Origin: Dehalococcoidales bacterium
Lineage (GTDB): Bacteria > Chloroflexota > Dehalococcoidia > Dehalococcoidales > UBA5627
Length of the DNA stretch: 10,024 nucleotides
Direction: 5' to 3'
NCBI GenBank assembly: GCA_041656115.1
Contig: JBBAED010000013.1
Coordinates: 1-10,024 of the forward strand
The notes below the pieces were generated by a model. It did no database searches, was not told the origin of the DNA, and saw only the letters and a list, made by a program, of their open reading frames with translations. The translations under genes were made by a program, and so were the position numbers. Below are positions 7,124 through 10,024 of this stretch, piece after piece (position 1 is the first letter of the stretch; each line of letters starts with the position of its first letter).

Positions 7124-8434
7124 TTAGATTACCAAAGCGGATTGTTTAAGCATCCCTTTCGAAATCCCGTACTTATCGTGATAATCTCGAATTTCCGCCC
7201 GGTGCCGTTTGCTCAACTTGGCGTTCCGCATAAGAGGTTCGAGCCAACTTTCAAAATTCTCGCCGCCAACCGCCACTTGAACTTTTTTCATCGATGAAAC
7301 AACGGCTTTTTCAAGCCATTCTTTTGTATTATCAATCGACTTAATACGTTGAGGGTTCCGCAGTTTAACACACCCTAGAATATCTACAATCCGTTGCCAC
7401 CAGTCGAGCCGCTCCATGCGGTCAAGGTGCGTCCCTTTGCGGTTCACAAAATCAATCGAACCGCCAATGATTGCGCCGATCATTCCGGCAAAAGTTTCTA
7501 AATCCGGCGCACTGCACAGTTCCAGAAAAATCGTTTTCGCTGTTTGCTTTGTAAATTCCACTTCCCAACGCACACAATCCATTTCACCTTTTGATTCAAG
7601 GTTTTTATCGTAACAACGCAAATAGCGTCCCGAACCGTTTTTGCCGCGCTGTCCAAAATAAATTCCGTCATTTAAAAATTCACCGGACACGCGTCGTTTC
7701 TGTTTCGGTTCCCAGCATTTAAAGCCAGTAAAATTCGATTGTTCCGCGATTTTCGCAACGTCATGCGGCATTTTTATTTTTTCAAAATCATTAAAACAAA
7801 GGTCTATGCGCGTTGTACTGAACTCAAACGTCTCATTTAAATCGCGCATAAGTCGAAATAACCCGTTCGCGCTGAACGCACCTAAAGACTGTCCGCTCAA
7901 TTGAACCGCAACGCGGTTACGGTGCATATTCCGTTTTTCCTGATCGCTATCCCAATACATTGCAATTCCATACGGATGCCATTTGCAATGTCGGTCATAG
8001 CAAAAATATCCATACGTAAAAACTTCCGGTTTGCCGCCGCACATTTTAGAAAAATAATCAAACAGCAGTGCCGATTTTTCAAATGGCACTGTTCCCTGCA
8101 ACCAGTCAACGCCGACAGAACCTGAAAAATTTTCTAAGTCAAAATCCTGTTTTTGGCAATTATCCCCCCCTAATAGATAAGGGGGGGACGGCGCACGGCA
8201 TTCGCCGTGCAAAGCAAAAATGCCGCTGGGGTAACGCTCACGGGACGCTTCGCGCCCGTTCGTTCCGTCCTGCGGACGGGAGTTTTCCGCTTTGGGCGGC
8301 AAAGAATACGACAGAGAAGAAGAAAAAGGCGGCACACCGCCTTCTTTACCGCTCCGAAAGCGCTCCGGTTGCTCTCCAGCAGAGCCGTATCCTCTTTCGG
8401 ACATTTTCGTCGGAAGTGTGCCGCCTGAAATCAT
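7124..8434 (-). CDS. Rolling-circle replication initiator, Rep_trans-like
   Basis: 436 aa. From about residue 105 it reads as a replication initiation factor of the Rep_trans type (PF02486), found in pT181-like plasmids, some integrated elements and filamentous phages; such proteins nick one DNA strand at the origin through a catalytic Tyr. Visible hallmarks are VDWLQGTVP (109-117), TTRIDLCFND (207-216), GIYFGQRG (257-264), RYLRCYDKNLE (270-280) and VRWEVEF (288-294); I cannot say which Tyr is catalytic. Residues 1-95 are low-complexity Ser/Gly/Pro/Arg-rich and are encoded by DNA full of inverted repeats, so they may not be a folded domain. The ATG overlaps the stop of the upstream small gene (ATGA), which argues that this start is real. 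A weak G-rich stretch precedes it. Convergent with the plus-strand genes, with a 4-bp gap. Confidence 0.8.
   Translation of the reverse strand: MISGGTLPTKMSERGYGSAGEQPERFRSGKEGGVPPFSSSLSYSLPPKAENSRPQDGTNGREASRERYPSGIFALHGECRAPSPPYLLGGDNCQKQDFDLENFSGSVGVDWLQGTVPFEKSALLFDYFSKMCGGKPEVFTYGYFCYDRHCKWHPYGIAMYWDSDQEKRNMHRNRVAVQLSGQSLGAFSANGLFRLMRDLNETFEFSTTRIDLCFNDFEKIKMPHDVAKIAEQSNFTGFKCWEPKQKRRVSGEFLNDGIYFGQRGKNGSGRYLRCYDKNLESKGEMDCVRWEVEFTKQTAKTIFLELCSAPDLETFAGMIGAIIGGSIDFVNRKGTHLDRMERLDWWQRIVDILGCVKLRNPQRIKSIDNTKEWLEKAVVSSMKKVQVAVGGENFESWLEPLMRNAKLSKRHRAEIRDYHDKYGISKGMLKQSALVI
8164..8425. repeat. Cluster of hairpins and nested inverted repeats in the 5' part of rep
   Basis: Perfect hairpins: C7/G7 (8164-8170/8181-8187) with a 10-base loop TAATAGATAA; GCACGGC/GCCGTGC (8193-8210, 4-base loop); CCGTCC/GGACGG (8265-8279, 3-base loop); AAGGCGG/CCGCCTT (8326-8343, 4-base loop). 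One bulged 8-bp stem spans 8240-8259. A nested set follows: GGCGGCACAC (8328-8337) pairs with 8416-8425, TCCGAAAG (8353-8360) with 8394-8401, and GCTCT (8371-8375) with 8381-8385. This density is far above the flanks. It may be a replication origin (some Rep_trans plasmids carry the nick site inside rep), a structured mRNA leader, or an inserted palindromic repeat element. Confidence 0.8.
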
Positions 8435-8631
8435 TGCGTACCCCCGTTCGCCTTAACGAGCGTGAGAAGCGCGTCTTTTAGAGACTCATTTAGTCCGTCC
8501 CACGCCTTTACAATAAACGCCAATCGTTTATCCTGTGGACAGTGTGAGGGGCAGACAGTGCATTTGGAGCAATGTTTGCAGGGCTTTGAGTGAGTTTTCG
8601 AATCCCTCTCTCTCCGCCACTTATGCTCCAC
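8431..8631 (-). CDS. Small Cys-rich protein upstream of rep
   Basis: 66 aa from GTG at 8631, the first possible start after an in-frame stop. Cys18, 21, 24, 27 and 31 form C-x2-C-x2-C-x2-C-x3-C with His20 and His30 nearby, which suggests a zinc knuckle or an iron-sulfur site. The second half (about 40-62) looks like an amphipathic helix. The stop overlaps the rep start as ATGA, so translation is probably coupled and the product may be a partner or regulator of the initiator (inference). Codons 5-12 (WRRERDSK) lie inside the serine-tRNA 3'-end copy, so the N-terminus may have been created by integration or may differ in a circular form. No good ribosome binding site is seen before the GTG. No family recognised. 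Confidence 0.6.
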   Translation of the reverse strand: MEHKWRRERDSKTHSKPCKHCSKCTVCPSHCPQDKRLAFIVKAWDGLNESLKDALLTLVKANGGTQ

Positions 8632-8636
8632 TCACT
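8589..8636. repeat. 7-bp inverted repeat around the tRNA fragment
   Basis: AGTGAGT at 8589-8595 and ACTCACT at 8630-8636 are inverted copies lying one base before and ten bases after the 23-bp tRNA-Ser piece. They could be recombinase arm sites, but an arm this short can arise by chance. Confidence 0.4.
8597..8619 (+). other. Candidate attachment site: 3' end of a serine tRNA gene
   Basis: The 23 bases begin TTCGAATCCC and end CTCTCCGCCA. This is the T-loop, 3' T-stem, 3' acceptor strand, discriminator G and CCA of a bacterial tRNA-Ser. No 5' acceptor, D-arm or anticodon arm is found to the left, so it is a fragment, not a gene. Such fragments mark the distal border of elements that integrate into tRNA 3' ends. 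By orientation, the element would lie to the left, with the rep unit next to this border, and the intact tRNA-Ser further left, outside the window. No second copy and no integrase gene are visible here. Confidence 0.7.
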
Positions 8637-8669
8637 TTCACCAGAACCGCACCGGATGGTTCGAGATTA

Positions 8670-8683
8670 GGGCGTGTTAACAC
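8670..8683 (+). repeat. IS5-type terminal inverted repeat, left
   Basis: 14 bp, GGGCGTGTTAACAC, identical in inverse to 9641-9654. The inner ten bases GTGTTAACAC are themselves a palindrome. The TA just outside (8668-8669) is the target duplication. Confidence 0.92.
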
Positions 8684-8720
8684 TGTTGCATTTCATGCCG
8701 GGATGCCGTAAAAATGCCGC

Positions 8721-8897
8721 ATGAAACTTACGCAGGAACAATATAACCGGATTGCCGATGTGTTTCCGACGCAGCGCGGCAATGTCTCTTTGGATCATCT
8801 AACCGTGATGAATGCCATTCTCTATGCGCTCGAAAACGGCTGTAAATGGCGGGCACTGCCGGCGGAATTCGGTAAACTGTTTAGTCCCACAGTGTAG
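8721..8897 (+). pseudogene. IS5-family transposase, N-terminal piece
   Basis: 58 codons from ATG at 8721 to TAG at 8895. The first 51 residues (MKLTQEQYNRIADVFP..., then NGCKWRALPAEFG) are the DNA-binding N-terminal domain of IS5-family transposases (DUF4096-like). After EFG the family normally continues NWHTIYTR; here the frame instead enters the IS481-like end at 8878 and stops after KLFSPTV. About 30 residues between this point and the catalytic region resuming near 9124 are missing. Confidence 0.82.
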
Positions 8898-9123
8898 TGG
8901 AGTGATGTATAACCAGCTCCGTAGGGATGAATTATGGGACAGATATTACACGGGTGCGCCGAACGATACAACATCGTCAAGAGAGCCTGAATGTTCTGGC
9001 ACAGCAGTACGGTATTAACCCGAAAACCGTAGCGAAATGGCGACAGCGCACAACGGTACAAGATGCCCCCCGATGGGGCCCAGGCAACCCCGCTCAACAG
9101 TGCGGAGCAAGCAGGAAGAGGCT
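8878..9123 (+). mobile_element. IS481-family element, 5' remnant nested in the IS5 copy
   Basis: It begins at a TGT with TGTTTAGTCCCACAGTGTAG, which I read as an IS481-type terminal repeat. It ends in the transposase segment SKQEEA near 9123, where IS5 sequence resumes. The right end is missing, so no target duplication can be recognised. Insertion into IS5 followed by an internal deletion, removing the rest of this element and about 90 bp of IS5, is the simplest history. Confidence 0.7.
8934..9123 (+). pseudogene. IS481-family transposase, N-terminal remnant
   Basis: ATG at 8934 follows AGGGATG and starts MGQILHGCA. The reading then moves to another frame for RRTIQHRQESLNVLAQQYG, INPKTVAKWRQRT and VQDAP, and to a third frame near the C6 run at 9065-9070 for MGPRQPRSTVRSKQEEA. 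These are the helix-turn-helix N-terminus of IS481-family transposases, which binds the terminal repeats. Two frameshifts and the loss of the whole integrase (DDE) core make it nonfunctional. Confidence 0.8.
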
Positions 9124-9647
9124 ATGCTTTATGTCCGGATCGACGCCATGTCACTGGACAGCACCAGCGTCCGGGATCACCCGGGCGCCGGCGGGGCGTT
9201 GAAAAAAACAGCCCGCAAGCCATCGGGCGGTCACGGGGCGGACGAACTACAAAGATACATCTGGTTGCCGCAACTGCTCGTCAGGCAGTAATTTTCTGCC
9301 TGTCTGCCGGCAACGAGGGTGACGCGCTGCGGGGCAGAGAATTGCTGATGCGCATGGGCAGAATCCCGGAACCATGCCATCTGCTTATGGATCACGTGTA
9401 TGAAGGGGATGAAACCCATGAACTGGCTCAGGCGCTGGGGTTTATACCTGTTGTTCCGCCCAGCCCGAACCGGAAAAACCCATGGGATTACGATACAATA
9501 ATCTATAAAAGACGTAATGAGGTTGAGCGACTCATCCGGCGGGTGAAATCCTGTCGCCGGGTATTTACCCGGTATGACAAACTGGACATTATGTTTTTAG
9601 GATTCATTGTCTTCGCGTTCATCGTGGAATTCTTACGCTTGTGTTAA
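9124..9647 (+). pseudogene. IS5-family transposase, catalytic part in two frames
   Basis: The first frame runs to a stop at 9289-9291 and holds VRIDAMSLDSTSV with the first catalytic Asp in SLDSTS, then GALKKTARKPSGGHGAD. The second frame, -1 relative to it, picks up at the A7 run as KNSPQAIGRSRGG, TKIHLVAA, LLMDHVYEGDET (second Asp) and YKRRNEVERLIRRVK (Glu), ending in TAA inside the right terminal repeat. In this IS group orfA and orfB are normally joined by -1 frameshifting to give the DDE enzyme. MDHVY replaces the usual DRAY. The 5' part is fused in frame to IS481 codons from 9037, so no complete enzyme can form. Confidence 0.82.
9202..9208 (+). promoter_or_regulatory. A7 programmed -1 frameshift site of the IS5 transposase
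   Basis: Seven A after TTG, read as TTG AAA AAA ACA in the upstream frame. Re-pairing of two Lys tRNAs one base back gives GAA AAA AAC AGC, exactly the orfB frame that carries the second catalytic Asp and the Glu. This matches the known -1 slippage strategy of IS427-type elements. Confidence 0.7.
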
Positions 9648-9654
9648 CACGCCC
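9641..9654 (-). repeat. IS5-type terminal inverted repeat, right
   Basis: GTGTTAACACGCCC, the exact inverse of 8670-8683; it contains the stop codon of orfB. TA follows at 9655-9656. Confidence 0.92.
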
Positions 9655-9731
9655 TAGTTTAAACACCGAATATCAGGAGTTTTCAAAACTGGAGTTGAGA
9701 GGATAAGACTTCACGGAACCCCCTGTCACTA

Positions 9732-9752
9732 TTGAATAAAATTGCTATTCAA
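9732..9752 (-). terminator. Hairpin just downstream of tRNA-Asn
   Basis: TTGAATA (9732-9738) pairs with TATTCAA (9746-9752) around 7 bases, two bases beyond the tRNA CCA. It is AT-rich and lacks a good U run on the minus strand, so it is only a possible processing or termination signal. Confidence 0.3.
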
Positions 9753-9754
9753 AG

Positions 9755-9829
9755 TGGCTCCGGCGGCTGGGCTCGAACCAGCAACCAAGTGATTAACAGT
9801 CACCTACTCTACCATTGAGCTACGCCGGA
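9755..9829 (-). tRNA. tRNA-Asn (anticodon GTT)
   Basis: 75 bases including an encoded CCA (9755-9757). The 5' acceptor TCCGGCG pairs with CGCCGGA, followed by discriminator G. D-arm AGCTCAATGGTAGAG, anticodon stem-loop GTGACTGTTAATCAC with GTT at 9795-9797, and T-arm GCTGGTTCGAGCCCAGC are all intact, so the gene looks functional. It points toward the IS5 copy and lies 68 bp from the right flanking IS, which did not disrupt it. Confidence 0.96.
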
Positions 9830-9843
9830 ATTAAGAGGTGATC

Positions 9844-9871
9844 AAGGTATAGAAATAGAAAATGAAGTCAA
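9844..9871 (-). promoter_or_regulatory. Likely promoter of tRNA-Asn
   Basis: On the minus strand, TTGACT (9871-9866) is a good -35 box, followed after 16 bases by TACCTT (9849-9844) as a weak -10; an overlapping TATACC gives a 14-base spacer. The -10 ends 14 bases before the tRNA 5' end, a sensible distance for a short leader. Confidence 0.45.
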
Positions 9872-9897
9872 GACCTCCCTCGAATTTTTATTTATCC

Positions 9898-10024
9898 CGA
9901 ATTGACTCATAAAAAAAGACACCGAAGCACGGGCCGCAGAGGGGGGCGGATTGTTTCGTTGACTCATAAGGATGACACCCTGTTGCTGGAGGGATGGAAA
10001 ACGATGAGTCTGGAGTCAAGAGCG
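9898..10024 (+). mobile_element. Outer end of the same insertion sequence, right copy (partial)
   Basis: Exact inverse of 95-221, reading rightward out of the window. It holds TTGACTCATAA at 9902-9912 and 9959-9969, the GGAGGG at 9988-9993 and the first codons of the transposase. With the left copy, it encloses the whole window between two outward-facing copies of one element. Confidence 0.75.
10004..10024 (+). CDS. Transposase start, right copy (7 codons)
   Basis: ATG at 10004 opens MSLESRA and runs off the window. It is identical to the left copy, whose longer reading supports the integrase-core transposase call. Confidence 0.45.

Larger units (their letters stand above)
8670..9654 (+). 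mobile_element. IS5-family insertion sequence (IS427-like), rearranged
   Basis: 985 bp with perfect 14-bp terminal inverted repeats starting GGGCGTGTTAACAC at both ends and a TA duplication at 8668-8669 and 9655-9656. Removing it restores TTAG, which fits the YTAR target preference known for the IS427 group. It encodes transposase pieces of the two-frame IS5 type, but the middle is replaced by part of an IS481-like element at about 8878-9123, so the copy cannot make its own intact transposase. The intact ends mean it could still be moved by an enzyme from another copy. Confidence 0.88.

Noticed and set aside
8160..8430. CRISPR array, integron attC or retron msr/msd as explanation for the hairpin cluster
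   Set aside because: There are no regularly spaced direct repeats, no paired attC core sites and no reverse transcriptase; the hairpins differ from one another.
8068..8481. Plus-strand 137-codon frame opposite rep
   Set aside because: It is the complement of the hairpin-rich rep 5' region; the symmetry of the repeats keeps several frames open. No domain or start signal supports it.
8530..8620. A complete tRNA-Ser gene ending at 8619
   Set aside because: No GGAGAGA-type 5' acceptor strand, D-arm, anticodon arm or long variable arm is present upstream; only the 3' end is there.
8822..9097. Minus-strand 91-codon frame in the rearranged IS
   Set aside because: It is antisense to recognisable IS5 and IS481 transposase remnants.

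Overview
The window looks like an accessory, repeat-rich piece of a chromosome, or a whole metagenomic contig, from a PVC-type bacterium. Kiritimatiellota (former Verrucomicrobia subdivision 5) is my best guess. It rests on the style of the giant RHS protein (core end WQGREY... RARWYDP... DPIG...GLNLYAFCGNNP), its pairing with a thrombospondin-type-3 (TSP3) calcium-binding protein, and the small NQQSSIGN repeat. This is recognition of style, not a database match.

Layout. (1) 1-221: outer end of a mobile element whose transposase reads leftward out of the window; the same end appears inverted at 9898-10024, with 127 bp identical. (2) 312-7119, all plus strand: a secreted TSP3-repeat protein, a 1467-aa exported RHS protein with a C-terminal domain resembling a permuted papain-like/NlpC fold, then three small envelope proteins: a multi-TM protein whose ATG overlaps the RHS stop, a lipoprotein, and a secreted coiled-coil protein with a His-rich loop. 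The first two genes use mixed base composition; from the end of the RHS gene to about 6830 the DNA is clearly AT-rich, as expected of an exchangeable toxin-tip/immunity cassette. (3) 7124-8631, minus strand: a two-gene unit, a small Cys-rich protein followed by a rolling-circle-type (Rep_trans-like) replication initiator, joined by an ATGA overlap. The first 90 codons of the initiator gene are packed with inverted repeats. The upstream end of this unit carries a 23-bp copy of the 3' end of a serine tRNA gene, the hallmark of a tRNA-targeting integrated element. (4) 8670-9654: an IS5-family (IS427-like) insertion sequence with perfect 14-bp ends and a TA duplication, in which the middle of the transposase is replaced by the start of an IS481-family element. 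(5) 9755-9829: an intact tRNA-Asn(GTT), minus strand, with a plausible promoter. (6) the second copy of the flanking element.

How the parts may fit together. The sequence supports a model in which a rolling-circle replicon integrated at a serine tRNA 3' end next to, or carrying, an RHS polymorphic-toxin locus, in a tRNA-associated hotspot later hit by at least three kinds of insertion sequence. No integrase and no second att copy are visible, so the element's left border is outside the window or lost. The most interesting parts are the RHS tip with its candidate immunity genes and the structured DNA inside the 5' end of the rep gene.
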